Source of the DNA: Wenzhouxiangella marina
GTDB lineage: Bacteria; Pseudomonadota; Gammaproteobacteria; Xanthomonadales; Wenzhouxiangellaceae
Assembly (NCBI RefSeq): GCF_001187785.1
Contig: NZ_CP012154.1
Location: forward strand, 3,218,501-3,282,500
DNA: 64,000 nt
Reading direction: 5' to 3'
Shown: positions 1-8,948 of the stretch, piece by piece
How the letters are laid out: each line of letters opens with the position of its first letter
How positions within the stretch are numbered: position 1 is the first letter of the stretch
Notes under the pieces: generated by a model
Told to the model about the DNA's origin: nothing
Database searches by the model: none
What the model saw: only the letters and a program-made list of their open reading frames with translations
Position numbers and translations under genes: made by a program

Positions 1-289
1 TGATCTCGATTGCCGAAGGCGCCTCGAACCACTGCCCGGCCGCTTGGGCCGAGGTCGCGTTGTTGATATTGATGGACTGAAGACCGGTGGCCTTCGCGGC
101 CGCATACTGCAGCGGCTGATCCGCACAAGTCGACTGCAGTACGACAGAAGCCGAACGCTTCGGCGCACCCATCTGAATCGGGGCGTCGACCGCTTGAAGC
201 GAATACAGCCCCGTCTGCCCTCGTGCATCATTCGACACCCACAGCATGGAACAAGCCCAGACACAGGCCAGAACAACGAAAACTCGCAT
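1..289 (-). CDS. Secreted protein of unknown function, N-terminal part (cut by window edge)
   Basis: An open frame on the minus strand runs from an ATG at 289 to the window edge without a stop, giving 96 codons. An AGGGG Shine-Dalgarno-like run precedes the ATG. The first 22 residues are a typical signal peptide: a short basic start (MRVF), a hydrophobic core and an A-R-G-Q type end. The mature part begins QTGLYSLQAVDAPIQMG and has one cysteine in the visible stretch (STCADQ). It lacks any motif I can assign. It is probably exported to the periplasm or outside, in line with the many secreted proteins in this window. Function is unknown and the C-terminus is outside the window. Confidence 0.6.
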   Translation of the reverse strand, partial: MRVFVVLACVWACSMLWVSNDARGQTGLYSLQAVDAPIQMGAPKRSASVVLQSTCADQPLQYAAAKATGLQSININNATSAQAAGQWFEAPSAIEI

Positions 290-826
290 TGCTTTCCCCT
301 CAGGTTTGGTCGACTCGTAGGTGCCAGACAATCCTTCGCCCACATCCCATCGTTGGCAGACGCCTGCCCACCAAGCGGAGCATAACTTGCCGGGACAATG
401 AATACGTGACGACAGGCAACCCCGTCGCGCCCGCCAGTACGCCATGCCCTCCATGAGCCTGGCGCTGATCCACGCCTTCCGCAAACTAGCTGATCATGCC
501 CGCGTTGCCCTGCACGATGTGCAGATCTCATGAGCGTCCCGTTCCTGGGCGGCACATCCCCGCAGGCACCGAAACCATCGTCTTCGACTGGAACGGCAGC
601 GTCGTCCGGGGCCGGATTTCGACCGATCGAACGTTCGAGGATCGATTCTCCATCAGTCAAACCCGGAGCCCTGAACCACCTTGACCCGCGCGGCCCCGAG
701 CCGGGAACGATGAAGGCATCCCGGAAGATTTCACGTATCTTTCAAGGTATTTGCAAGCTTCCCGGCTGGCCCAGCGATAGGCTGGTCGACGTTGCAGAAT
801 GCAGTCACGGTGAAAGGGAGCGTGAG
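290..826. other. Intergenic region with no convincing gene
   Basis: This stretch separates the leftward secreted protein from the rightward LVIVD protein and should hold both promoters. No frame here has a good start and protein-like composition. It contains a REP-like sequence (531-549, ATGAGCGTCCCGTTCCTGG) directly followed by a 47-bp copy of the HAD phosphatase 5' end (552-598). This suggests past rearrangement. Confidence 0.5.
552..598 (+). repeat. 47-bp duplicate of the 5' end of the HAD gene
   Basis: Positions 552-598 match 3975-4021 (inside the HAD phosphatase gene) with one mismatch. The match includes the codons for the catalytic motif TIVFDWNG. The two copies are in direct orientation and flank about 3.4 kb carrying the LVIVD protein gene and the MITE. 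The left copy has no intact gene around it. It is a remnant of duplication or of recombination that brought the intervening segment in. Confidence 0.8.
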
Positions 827-3409
827 ATGTCGATGAGGATTATCGGGTTGCAGTTGTTGCTCTTGGCGGTTTCGCTTTGCGTCGGCCCGGCCATGGCCGC
901 GCCTGGATCGACAGGCCATGATCTGGCGGCGTCCTCTCGGGATGGTCAGATCGACGGCGCGGAATGCGTCCTGAGCACCGGTCGCTGGGGCGGTGGTGTG
1001 CCTCAGGATGGTGAGCGCTTCACCGGGGGCGGTGAGGACCTCCTGTTGATCGGTGCCGGGGCCGAGCTGGTGATCTTCGACATCAGCACCCCAACGCTCC
1101 CGGTCGAGCTGGGCCGGGCAGCACTCGATCATCCGGCGATCTTCATCGCGATTTCGGAAGATGGCCAGATGGCGGCCGCCTCCGACGCCTTCGACAATGC
1201 CACACTGGTCGACATCAGCAATCGGGGCGCGCCCCTGCGTCGCGGCACTTTCGCCTGGCCGGGTCTGCAGCAGCCCTACGGCATGGAATTCAGAGGCAGC
1301 CATCTATTCGTCGCGGTGCGCACCATCGGTCTGGCGGTGCTGGACATCAGTGACCCGGACACGCCCACCTGGGTGGCCAATTCCGACGGCGCCGTGAGCA
1401 ATTTCGTTTTCGATGTAGCACTCAGGGGCAACCATGCCTATCTGGGGCAGGACAACGACGGGATCCAGATCGTCGACATCAGCAATCCGGCGACCCCCAC
1501 CGTGGTCGCCGAACGGACGGCTTCCACCGGAGCGGGACAACTCACGCTGGACGGAAACCGGCTCTATGTCGCGCGCGGGGCGAACGGCTTCGAGATTCTC
1601 GATCTGAGCAACCCCACCGCGCCCGCCTTGCTGGGGTCGATCGGTCTTTCGGGCTTCCTGTACGAAGTGGTGGCCATGCCGGGCGATCGGGTGGCAGTGG
1701 CGAACAATGTGGACGGTACGGTGCTGTTCGATATCAGCACGCCGGCGACGCCCGTGGAATTGGGGAACTACGGATTCAGTCCGTTCCGCCTGGTGCCGGT
1801 GGGCAACAGCGTCTTCACCATTCATGGGAGCTCGGTGTCGCCCATCGTCCGCCTCGTCGATTTCCAGGACCCCGGGACCCCCGTCGAGACCGCTCAGATC
1901 GTCTTCAACGACCGAAGCCGCGCGGTCAGCGTGGGCCCGGACCACGTTCTCGTCGCCAACAGCGATTTCGGGGTGGTGATGCTGGACACCACGAATCCCG
2001 TGGCGCCGATCCTGGTGGATACGCTGGATATCGGCTTCGAGGCTCGTCGGATCGGACACCTTGGCGGCTACGGGATCGCGAGCACCAGCTACAGCGGCGA
2101 GATCGCCATCATCGACCCGATTCCGGGCGCTCCGGCGCTGGTCAATACCCTGGACAACTCCTTCCAGTCCAACGACCTGGTCGGCGTCGGCTCGCTGTTG
2201 TACGTGGCCTCGGGACAGTTCGGTGGTTTGCGGATTCATGATCTCAGCAATCCAATGTCACCGACCCTGGTGGGTTCCCTGGTCCCGGCGGGTCAGACCG
2301 TCTGGCAGATCGCCGTGGCAGGAACCACGGCCTACTCGGGATACAGCAACGACACCGATCTGCTGGTGATCGATGTCTCCAACCCTGCCCTCCCCGTCAC
2401 CATCGGCAGCCCCCATGCCCTACCCAGCGGGACCGTCGACATCGCGGCCAGCGGCTCGCATGTCTTCGTGGGCACCCAGCTGGACGGCGTTCGCATCCTC
2501 GAACACGACGGCCTCGGCGGCCTGACGGAAGTCGCCGATATCGGCGTCTCGCCGGCGGTCGTCACCGGGGTCAGCATCGACGGGGACCGTCTCTACATCA
2601 GCGCGGGGGTCTTCTCCGGCCTGCTGATCTATGACATCTCCGATCCGGCCAGCCCCGTGTTCGTCGAGCAATACAACACGGCCGGCGACGGCGAGGGCGT
2701 CGATGCGCTGGGCGGCGTGATCGCCATGGCCGAAGGTGAGTCGGGCGTGACCACGCTGGGCTGCGATCCCGCCGCCAACAATCAGCCGCCGGTCGCCGTG
2801 GGGACCATCGGCGACCAGAACGACAACGAGGGCACGCAGATCTTCCCCCTGTCGACGAACGCGAGCTTCAACGATCCCGACGGCCAGGCCCTGAGCTATT
2901 CAGCCTCCGGCCTGCCCCCTGGCCTCGAGATCACGCCGGGTAGCGGCGTGGTCGAAGGAACCCTGGATTTCGAGAGCTCGGGCTCCTATCCCGTGGTCAT
3001 CACCGCGACCGACCCCTTCGGCTTGTTCGCAACCCAGAGCTTCACCTGGAACATCATCGAAACCAACGCCCCTCCGCAGGTCGAAAGCGAAATCCCCGAC
3101 CAGCTCAACGACGAGGAAGACGTCGTCAGCCTGGATGTGAGCTCGCACTTCTCCGACATCGACGGCGACACCCTGCGCTTCGAGATCGGCAATCTGCCGG
3201 AAGGCCTGAGCATGGACGGGACCAGCGGCGTGATCAGCGGCACGATTTCAACCAATGCCGGTCGAACCGAGCCCTACATCGTGCTCATCCTGGCCTTCGA
3301 CCCCGATGATGCCGTGACCTCACAGACCATCGAGTGGACCGTCAACGACACGGTCGTGGTGCCCTTGATCTTCAATGACCGCTTCGAAGCGGGCAGCGGG
3401 TCTGACTAG
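827..3409 (+). CDS. Secreted LVIVD beta-propeller protein with two putative Ig domains and C-terminal FNDRFE motif
   Basis: About 860 residues. The start at 827 is chosen because AAAGGGAG lies just upstream and a signal peptide follows at once (MSMRIIGLQLLLLAVSLC, ending near AMAAP). The frame is open further upstream, but that part crosses the duplicated HAD fragment and is not protein-like. The body has many repeats of the type IVDISNPATPT, the LVIVD repeat, which is expected to fold as an extracellular beta-propeller. The last third holds two cadherin/dystroglycan-type putative Ig domains (LPPGLEITPGSGVVEGT and LPEGLSMDGTSGVISGT). The protein ends IFNDRFEAGSGSD, the motif shared by other secreted proteins here. 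Its TAG stop lies in the CTAG target duplication of the adjacent MITE. It is probably an exported surface protein; ligand unknown. Confidence 0.8.
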   Translation: MSMRIIGLQLLLLAVSLCVGPAMAAPGSTGHDLAASSRDGQIDGAECVLSTGRWGGGVPQDGERFTGGGEDLLLIGAGAELVIFDISTPTLPVELGRAALDHPAIFIAISEDGQMAAASDAFDNATLVDISNRGAPLRRGTFAWPGLQQPYGMEFRGSHLFVAVRTIGLAVLDISDPDTPTWVANSDGAVSNFVFDVALRGNHAYLGQDNDGIQIVDISNPATPTVVAERTASTGAGQLTLDGNRLYVARGANGFEILDLSNPTAPALLGSIGLSGFLYEVVAMPGDRVAVANNVDGTVLFDISTPATPVELGNYGFSPFRLVPVGNSVFTIHGSSVSPIVRLVDFQDPGTPVETAQIVFNDRSRAVSVGPDHVLVANSDFGVVMLDTTNPVAPILVDTLDIGFEARRIGHLGGYGIASTSYSGEIAIIDPIPGAPALVNTLDNSFQSNDLVGVGSLLYVASGQFGGLRIHDLSNPMSPTLVGSLVPAGQTVWQIAVAGTTAYSGYSNDTDLLVIDVSNPALPVTIGSPHALPSGTVDIAASGSHVFVGTQLDGVRILEHDGLGGLTEVADIGVSPAVVTGVSIDGDRLYISAGVFSGLLIYDISDPASPVFVEQYNTAGDGEGVDALGGVIAMAEGESGVTTLGCDPAANNQPPVAVGTIGDQNDNEGTQIFPLSTNASFNDPDGQALSYSASGLPPGLEITPGSGVVEGTLDFESSGSYPVVITATDPFGLFATQSFTWNIIETNAPPQVESEIPDQLNDEEDVVSLDVSSHFSDIDGDTLRFEIGNLPEGLSMDGTSGVISGTISTNAGRTEPYIVLILAFDPDDAVTSQTIEWTVNDTVVVPLIFNDRFEAGSGSD

Positions 3410-3819
3410 GGAGCCTCTGAATAATCATGCTTGGAGCGCGTTTCAGTCGGAAAAGCCGCAGATCGTGCGGTGCGACGCGAGTGACAGTAGCCGTCACGCG
3501 CTTATCGTTTCTTAGTCTGGCGCTTCTTGCCTTCGGCAAACCGCGCCAGCCACGAAACGGCGCTACGGCCGAGTGGCGCGACGCGCGAGATGCGGCTTTT
3601 CCGGCGAAACCCGATAGGGACAGGCCTTTGCGGGGCCTCCGCCTCGTCTGGGCTCGCTTATTTGGAATGACCAAACCGCACGCGCTGATCGTTTCGTCAC
3701 CAGGCGCTTCTTGCCTTCGGCAAACCGCACCTGGCACGAAACGGCGCTCGCCCAAGCCAAGCCGGAGACTCCCGCAAAGACCTGTCGCGCCCGAGCATGA
3801 TTATTCAGAGGCTCCCTAG
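3406..3819. mobile_element. MITE-like element, 406 bp, 22-bp perfect terminal inverted repeats, CTAG duplication
   Basis: A 22-bp sequence at 3410-3431 (starting GGAGCCTCTGAATAATC) is repeated exactly, inverted, at 3794-3815. Both ends are flanked by CTAG (3406-3409 and 3816-3819), which reads as a 4-bp target-site duplication. The inside has no transposase frame. Instead it has two related imperfect palindromes of about 60 bp near 3508-3565 and 3689-3749, which share CTTCTTGCCTTCGGCAAACC. The size, the inverted repeats and the lack of coding capacity define a non-autonomous element. CTAG-type duplications are typical of IS5-group elements, so an IS5-like transposase may mobilise it (inference). 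Confidence 0.85.
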
Positions 3820-3957
3820 AACGGATTTCGGGGAGTTTCGGGACACCCGGCAACCAGCCTGGATTCGAGCCAGCAGGTCGCTCAGGGTGTCCCCTTGCCC
3901 TCGATCACGATCGATCGTGCCGGGACGGCTGCGCCGCATCGGCTAGAATGCCGTCGC

Positions 3958-4608
3958 ATGCGAAACCTGATCCAGCACATCCCCGCGGGCACCGAAACCA
4001 TCGTCTTCGACTGGAACGGCACCCTGCTCGACGACGTCGACTACTGCCTTTCGATCACCAACGCGATGCTGCAGGAGTTCGCCCTGCCGAAGCTCACGCG
4101 AACGCGCTACCGGGACATCTTCACCTTCCCGGTGCAGAGCTACTACCAGCAGCTGGGTTTCGATTTCTCCAGGCACCCGTTCCCGGCGCTGGCCACGCGC
4201 TGGATGCAAAGCTACACAGCCGACGTGGCGACGAAGGTCGACCTGTTCCATGAGACCGAAACGATGATCGCGGATCTGAAGCGCAACGGCTATCGACTTG
4301 CCATCCTGACCGCAGCCATCGAGTCGGACGTGCACGAGCTGCTCGCCCACCACGGCATCGACGAAGCCTTCGACGAGGTCTACGGCCTGGATCACTGCGA
4401 GGCCAGCAGCAAGGTCGAGCGCGGCAAGCAGCTGTATGCATCGATGGGCCTGGACCCGGGCAGGACCCTGCTGATCGGCGATACGGACCATGACTTCGAA
4501 GTCGGCCGGGCCCTGGGCGCGCCCACGCTATTGCTGGCCGATGGCCACCAGAGCTACGAGCGTCTGCAGCCGCTCGAATGCAAGGTACTGCCGACGCGGT
4601 ACGGGTGA
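3958..4608 (+). CDS. HAD-superfamily hydrolase, phosphoglycolate phosphatase-like
   Basis: 216 residues. Motif I is FDWNGTLLDD (about residues 17-26): Asp18 is the nucleophile, and Asn replaces the usual second aspartate of DxDGT. A cap domain of alpha-helical type follows. Then come the motif II region ILTAA, a motif III lysine near SSKVERG, and motif IV IGDTDHD. The length and order are those of small Gph/PGMB-type phosphatases acting on small phosphorylated metabolites in the cytoplasm. The Asp-to-Asn change in motif I is a known variant in some HAD clades but may affect substrate or rate. The ATG at 3958 is preferred because the copy upstream of the LVIVD gene begins within this reading frame. 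Substrate is not predictable. Confidence 0.8.
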   Translation: MRNLIQHIPAGTETIVFDWNGTLLDDVDYCLSITNAMLQEFALPKLTRTRYRDIFTFPVQSYYQQLGFDFSRHPFPALATRWMQSYTADVATKVDLFHETETMIADLKRNGYRLAILTAAIESDVHELLAHHGIDEAFDEVYGLDHCEASSKVERGKQLYASMGLDPGRTLLIGDTDHDFEVGRALGAPTLLLADGHQSYERLQPLECKVLPTRYG

Positions 4609-4905
4609 GGATCTTGCTTGGGCATCACGCTCCTTACGGGGCGTGAACGCCCATCGCTCTTCGGACTGCAGCGGGCCACCTTCCATGGCGGTGTCTGCCA
4701 GGGCCCTTCCCTACCCCGGCTTCAGTCAGCCGGAGCGGAAGCCGCTAAAGCAGACGCGAACCCATCTCCGCTGGTGCTGCAGCATCCAAACCCCGGGATC
4801 CTGGCTTGAACCGACCAAAGCCGTTGGGTGACCCGTCGTCGTTGCAGATTCGGCGATGACCAACGGCACTGTTGCAGCGCCTCCGATGAGCGCAAGCTGA
4901 TCCGC

Positions 4906-5700
4906 ATGGATGGACGCAAGACATCAAGCACCACAGCGCCCCTGGTTCGCACCGTTCGCTACGCGCCCGGAACCTTCATGCCGACACATTGCGACGGTCG
5001 CGCTCGTTTGAGCCTGGTCTTGTCGGGGCAGGTTCAGGAGGCCACTCGGCATGATGAAACGCAGGCAGGCCCCTTGGCGGTGGCGGTCAAATCCGCGGAG
5101 GTGGATCACGCAACCAGCTTCGGGCCTCGAGGAGTGGTCATGGCATCGATCGATCTCGAGTCCCTGGCCGATGATCCGGATGCGTGGCCGATTCCTCCCT
5201 GGAGATGGGCGAGCGGCCGCCGCGTACCGGGCTCAGCCTTGGCTGAGACCGTCTCGGCGCTGGTCGAGATGCAACGCGCGAACGCAGCCACCGATGCCGT
5301 CGACCGGCTGCGTGAAGCCTGCCTGCTCTTGCTGGACGGTCTGCGGGAGACCGGCCCGGCCTCGGGGCAATCGCCAGGCGCTTTCATCAAGCAGGTGCGC
5401 GAACGTATCGACGACACACCAGACGAGCCCACGACAGTGGCCGAACTGGCTCTGCAGTTCGGCGTCTCGGCCACGCATCTGACGCGCTGCTTCCGCGCGG
5501 CCTACGGTTGCTCGGTCAGCCGCTATCGACTGCGCCGACGCATCGATCGAGCGCTACTGCAACTCACGCAAGCGGACTTGCCCCTGGCCGAGGTCGCCAT
5601 CGCCAGCGGCTTCCATGACCAGGCCCATCTGACCCGTCACTTCCGCGCCATGACCGGCACCACACCGGGTGCCTGGCGCGACCATCTGTTGGCCGCCTGA
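4906..5700 (+). CDS. AraC-family transcriptional regulator
   Basis: 264 residues. The N-terminal part (YAPGTFMPTHCDGRARLSLVLSG) looks like a cupin-type effector domain. The C-terminal 100 residues are a double helix-turn-helix: TTVAELALQFGVSATHLTRC followed by LPLAEVAIASGFHDQAHLTR and the FRAMTGTTPGAWR signature of AraC/XylS proteins. It binds DNA and, by family, is expected to activate nearby genes on sensing a small ligand. The serine hydrolase gene starts 134 bp downstream on the same strand and is the obvious candidate target. The start at 4906 was chosen because the frame upstream has basic, low-complexity sequence unlike the family. Confidence 0.85.
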   Translation: MDGRKTSSTTAPLVRTVRYAPGTFMPTHCDGRARLSLVLSGQVQEATRHDETQAGPLAVAVKSAEVDHATSFGPRGVVMASIDLESLADDPDAWPIPPWRWASGRRVPGSALAETVSALVEMQRANAATDAVDRLREACLLLLDGLRETGPASGQSPGAFIKQVRERIDDTPDEPTTVAELALQFGVSATHLTRCFRAAYGCSVSRYRLRRRIDRALLQLTQADLPLAEVAIASGFHDQAHLTRHFRAMTGTTPGAWRDHLLAA

Positions 5701-5834
5701 GCCCGTCCCTTCACCTCGCAGAATCCAGGAAGTCCGGACCAGCGCGTCCGGGGTTCCATGTTCGATTCGTACAAGACCGCTCACCCGCCATACGGTCAGA
5801 ATGGACGCTCGTTCATTCATCGCAAGGTCGACCC

Positions 5835-7403
5835 ATGTCGCGAATCCGCCCACCGCACCCGCCTTCTATCACTCGCTTCGTGCTGATGAGCCTCGTGTTC
5901 GTTCTCGGCCTGCTCCTCTGCGCATCGTCCATACAGGCTCAGGCCAGCCCCGGTGGTCAATGGCGCCAGGACATTCGCGCCTACGCCCAGAACCTGGTCG
6001 ATGCCGGGCTCTCGCCCGGGCTCTCCGTCGCTGTGGTGACTGGTGATCGCGTGGCCGATGGCTTCGGCGTGGGTCTGGCCGACATGGAGACGAACATGCC
6101 GGTCGATGCGGGGACCCGTTTCTACATCGCTTCGAGCAGCAAGGCCCTGACGGCGACCGCCGTGGTCCTGATGGCGGCAGAGGGCCGCATCGACCTACAG
6201 GCTCCGGTGACCCGCTATCTGCCGACGCTCCGCTTCGGCGAGGGCATCGACGCCAACGACGTCACCGTTCACGACCTGCTGGCCATGACCGACGGTGTCT
6301 CCGATGCCTGGCCTGCGGTGCTGCGGACGGCCTATTCAGGTGAGTTCACGGTGCCCTTGCTGATCGACTTGTTCGCGGACTATGGCGCCAGCGAAGAGGG
6401 CCGCGCCTTTGACTACAGCAACCTGCCCTACAACCTTCTCGGCCTGGTGATCGATGCGGTGGACGATGGAGAAATGGCGCCCGATGGCTGGAAGACGGTG
6501 GTGCGATCCCGGGTCCTCGATCCCTTGTCCATGCACGAAGTCACCGCCAGACCCTCGACGCTGGAAGCCGATCGCATCGCCATGCCCCATGTGCTGAATG
6601 GCGAAGGGCGCTTCGAACGCGTACGCCTTGCCAAGGCTGATGCCAACCTGCACGCTGCTGGCGGCCACTTCGCCAGCGCGCGATCATTGGCACGATTCGT
6701 GGCCATGCATATCGGCCTCGGGCAGCTGGAAGGTCAGGCGATCTTCGATCCTGAAGTCATCGCGGCCACCCATGCCGAGCAGGCCCGACAGGACAGCCAG
6801 GACTTCGAGTATCAGCGCGACGGCTGGGGCTATGGCTGGGATCGGGCACTTTGGGGCGACGAGCGGATACTGCAGCGCTTCGGTGGCTTTACCGGCTACT
6901 TCTCCCACATGAGTTTTCTGCCTGAGCGGGGACTCGGTGTGGTGGTCCTGAGCAACGGCCGCACGCGCACCCCGGCCGCCGAGCTTCTCGCCGGCTACAT
7001 CTACGCGCGCCTGCTTGAGCATGAAAACCTGGACGCCCACTACGCCGAAGCGCTGGAAGCCGCTCGGGAGGAGACCGCCGTACTCGGCCAGCGAATCGCC
7101 CAGAGCCTGGCCGAGCGCGCCGAACGACTCGCGCCGCTCCCGCGCCCTTTGAGCGCCTATACCGGACGGTTCCACAACCCGGCCATGGGAACGATGCAGT
7201 GGCAAGCCGTGGCCGGCGGGCTCGAGGTCTGGATGGGCATCGCCCACGCGCGAGCCGAGATCTTCGACGCGCCGCAGGAGCAGTTCCGCCTGACCCTTAC
7301 CGGCGGCGGCAGCGTCGCCGGCTTCGAGTTCGATGAAGACGGAAACGTTGAGCGGCTCCGCTGGAACGGACAGGACTTCCTGCCGATCGGTGGAGACCAC
7401 TGA
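5835..7403 (+). CDS. Exported serine hydrolase of the beta-lactamase / PBP class C family
   Basis: 522 residues with an N-terminal signal peptide (basic start, hydrophobic core about residues 16-31, cleavage near IQAQA). The catalytic SxxK motif is Ser100-Ser-Ser-Lys103 (YIASSSKALT). The second motif YxN is Tyr194-Ser-Asn196 (FDYSNLPYN). A glycine-rich AAGGHFAS stretch sits where the third motif region is expected. The roughly 130-residue C-terminal extension resembles the lipocalin-like tail of many such hydrolases. By family it could be an esterase, D-amino-acid peptidase or class C-like enzyme in the periplasm. Real beta-lactamase activity cannot be inferred. The AraC regulator just upstream may control it. 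Confidence 0.8.
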   Translation: MSRIRPPHPPSITRFVLMSLVFVLGLLLCASSIQAQASPGGQWRQDIRAYAQNLVDAGLSPGLSVAVVTGDRVADGFGVGLADMETNMPVDAGTRFYIASSSKALTATAVVLMAAEGRIDLQAPVTRYLPTLRFGEGIDANDVTVHDLLAMTDGVSDAWPAVLRTAYSGEFTVPLLIDLFADYGASEEGRAFDYSNLPYNLLGLVIDAVDDGEMAPDGWKTVVRSRVLDPLSMHEVTARPSTLEADRIAMPHVLNGEGRFERVRLAKADANLHAAGGHFASARSLARFVAMHIGLGQLEGQAIFDPEVIAATHAEQARQDSQDFEYQRDGWGYGWDRALWGDERILQRFGGFTGYFSHMSFLPERGLGVVVLSNGRTRTPAAELLAGYIYARLLEHENLDAHYAEALEAAREETAVLGQRIAQSLAERAERLAPLPRPLSAYTGRFHNPAMGTMQWQAVAGGLEVWMGIAHARAEIFDAPQEQFRLTLTGGGSVAGFEFDEDGNVERLRWNGQDFLPIGGDH

Positions 7404-7646
7404 CCAGGCATCTCTAATGCGGAAGCCCACGAACTCCACCCCACTGACGCGTGTCCCACTGCGGGCATTTCGGACTTGGTGGATATCTCGTTATTGCCGC
7501 AAACGTTGACCTCAAATTGAGTCGGGAATGGAATGGCGACACCAACAAGCGCCGTCTTCTTGCACATTCGTTTCCCTGACATGGCAAGCGGTCTTGCTAT
7601 CCTCGTCTCATCGAAGGGGGGCTTGGCCAGAGATGCTGATAAAAGA

Positions 7647-7961
7647 ATGAGCAACGATGAAGCAAGCTCGCCCTTGTGGTGGATCTACCTGCTGGACTGC
7701 GATGGTCGCCTGTACACCGGCGTGAGCACCGACCCGGATCGACGCTGGCGAGAGCATCGCGCCGGAAATTCCCGGGCCGCACGGTTCACGCGAGGGGCTG
7801 CCTCCGTGGAGTTGGTTTATGCCGTGGCCCTGGGCGGACGGTCGCTGGCGCTGCGGGCCGAACACCGGCTGAAGCGCCTGCCGCGCGCCGAAAAGCTCGA
7901 GATCTGCGAGCAGTCGCCATCGGCCGCCGCCCTGCTGGAGCGACTGGCGCTGGCGCCCTGA
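7647..7961 (+). CDS. GIY-YIG domain protein (UPF0213/YhbQ-like)
   Basis: 104 residues. The start at 7647 places the GIY-YIG hallmark near the N-terminus, as in the family: WIYLLDC, then LYTGVSTDPDRRWREH, giving the paired tyrosines and the conserved arginine-histidine stretch. A later segment, ALRAEHRLKRLPRAEKL, holds the conserved glutamate and basic helix. Single-domain GIY-YIG proteins of this size are putative structure-specific nucleases of poorly known cellular role. It stands alone between the serine hydrolase and a small unknown gene. Confidence 0.85.
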   Translation: MSNDEASSPLWWIYLLDCDGRLYTGVSTDPDRRWREHRAGNSRAARFTRGAASVELVYAVALGGRSLALRAEHRLKRLPRAEKLEICEQSPSAAALLERLALAP

Positions 7962-8225
7962 TTCCGGATCGTCTTCAAGGGCTCTCTTGTAGCCCGGACA
8001 CCCGGGAAGTCAGCCAGACTTCCTGGCCGTCCTGATCCTTCGCCCCTCACTCCTACAGCCCATCCACACTGCAAATCGCAAACCTGGTGCCGTAGCGACC
8101 GGGCGCCCGAGAAAACCGGTCGGACGAATGCCAACTGCTGGAACGTCAAGTCGACCGTGATGCGGGCCGGGCGCAGTTACACTGGCGTTCAGGTGTCACT
8201 GAACACAAAGGGAGTTTCAAGCAGC

Positions 8226-8510
8226 ATGAGCACAGACAAGGCCTTTGTCACCCATTCCGCCGAGCAGGTGCTTCGGTTCACGCGCGTCGAACACTGGGAT
8301 GATTTGTCCGAGGCCCGAAAGGTCCAACTGGGCTTCAATCTGGGCGCACTGGCGATGGCCCTGAGTCTGCCCAAGGAAGACAGCTTCGATGCGCTGACCC
8401 GGGCCCGAATAGGCACGCTTTCGATGAACGCGTTCCGAGATCACCTACGCTCACTGATCGAGTCGAACCGCATTGCCGTTGATCAGGACAAGGTGGCAAA
8501 GCCATTCTGA
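8226..8510 (+). CDS. Small conserved-looking cytoplasmic protein of unknown function
   Basis: 94 residues, predicted helical, with no signal peptide. The start at 8226 is preceded by AAAGGGAG, though at a slightly long distance. The sequence includes VEHWDDLSEARKVQLGFNLG and a basic C-terminal part. The composition and codon use look like a real gene, but I recognise no family. Neighbours give no functional hint. Confidence 0.6.
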   Translation: MSTDKAFVTHSAEQVLRFTRVEHWDDLSEARKVQLGFNLGALAMALSLPKEDSFDALTRARIGTLSMNAFRDHLRSLIESNRIAVDQDKVAKPF

Positions 8511-8948
8511 GCGGCAAGCGGCATGGAAGGCAACCAGACTCGGGACACCCATGCAAGCCTCTGGCTTTGATGGGTGCCCCGGTTCATCCTGCAGGCATCA
8601 AGAAAGCGACTCCCACTCACTGGGAAAGATCGGCGTCCTGCGCTTCTGGTCACCATGCTCACCGATGTCCTTTCGGCCTCGTTCCATGACTGGCGATGGC
8701 TTGGGCATCACTTCGCATCTAGAGGTGCGATCTTGTGAGATTTTCGAGCTCCGCATTGGATGCGACTCCGACTCTGGTGTCCGCCGCTTGGCCGTGCCTG
8801 AACATGATCAGGTAGGGAAGCCCCCTCACACCAAAATGGCAGGGGTCTCGTTGTTTTCATCAACACAAGGTGAGTGTCTCGGTTACGCAGAACCCGAGTA
8901 AGATGACCGAACGCGCAACCGTCAGACCATGAGAATCCCCGACCTCAC
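8511..8948. other. Intergenic region with one REP-like palindrome and no clear gene
   Basis: The 438 bp between the small unknown gene and the acyltransferase have no frame with convincing protein character. The only structured feature is the REP-like palindrome at 8541-8581. The promoter of the acyltransferase should lie in the right end, but I see no clear consensus. Confidence 0.5.
8541..8581. repeat. REP-like palindrome (GGGTGTCCC family)
   Basis: The left arm at 8541-8559 (CGGGACACCCATGCAAGCC) pairs with the right arm at 8563-8581 (GGCTTTGATGGGTGCCCCG), with three mismatches in 19 and a 3-nt loop. Its core is the same as in the sequences flanking the two RAYT genes. It is probably a dispersed product of that system. 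Confidence 0.65.

Noticed and set aside
530-826. N-terminal extension of the LVIVD protein from the ATG at 530
   Set aside because: This part crosses the duplicated HAD fragment in another frame, has no protein character, and would bury the signal peptide that starts at 827.
5835-7403. AmpC-type antibiotic resistance beta-lactamase
   Set aside because: SxxK and YxN are shared by many esterases and peptidases. The third motif is not a clear KTG, and there is a C-terminal extension. The regulator is AraC-type, not AmpR.
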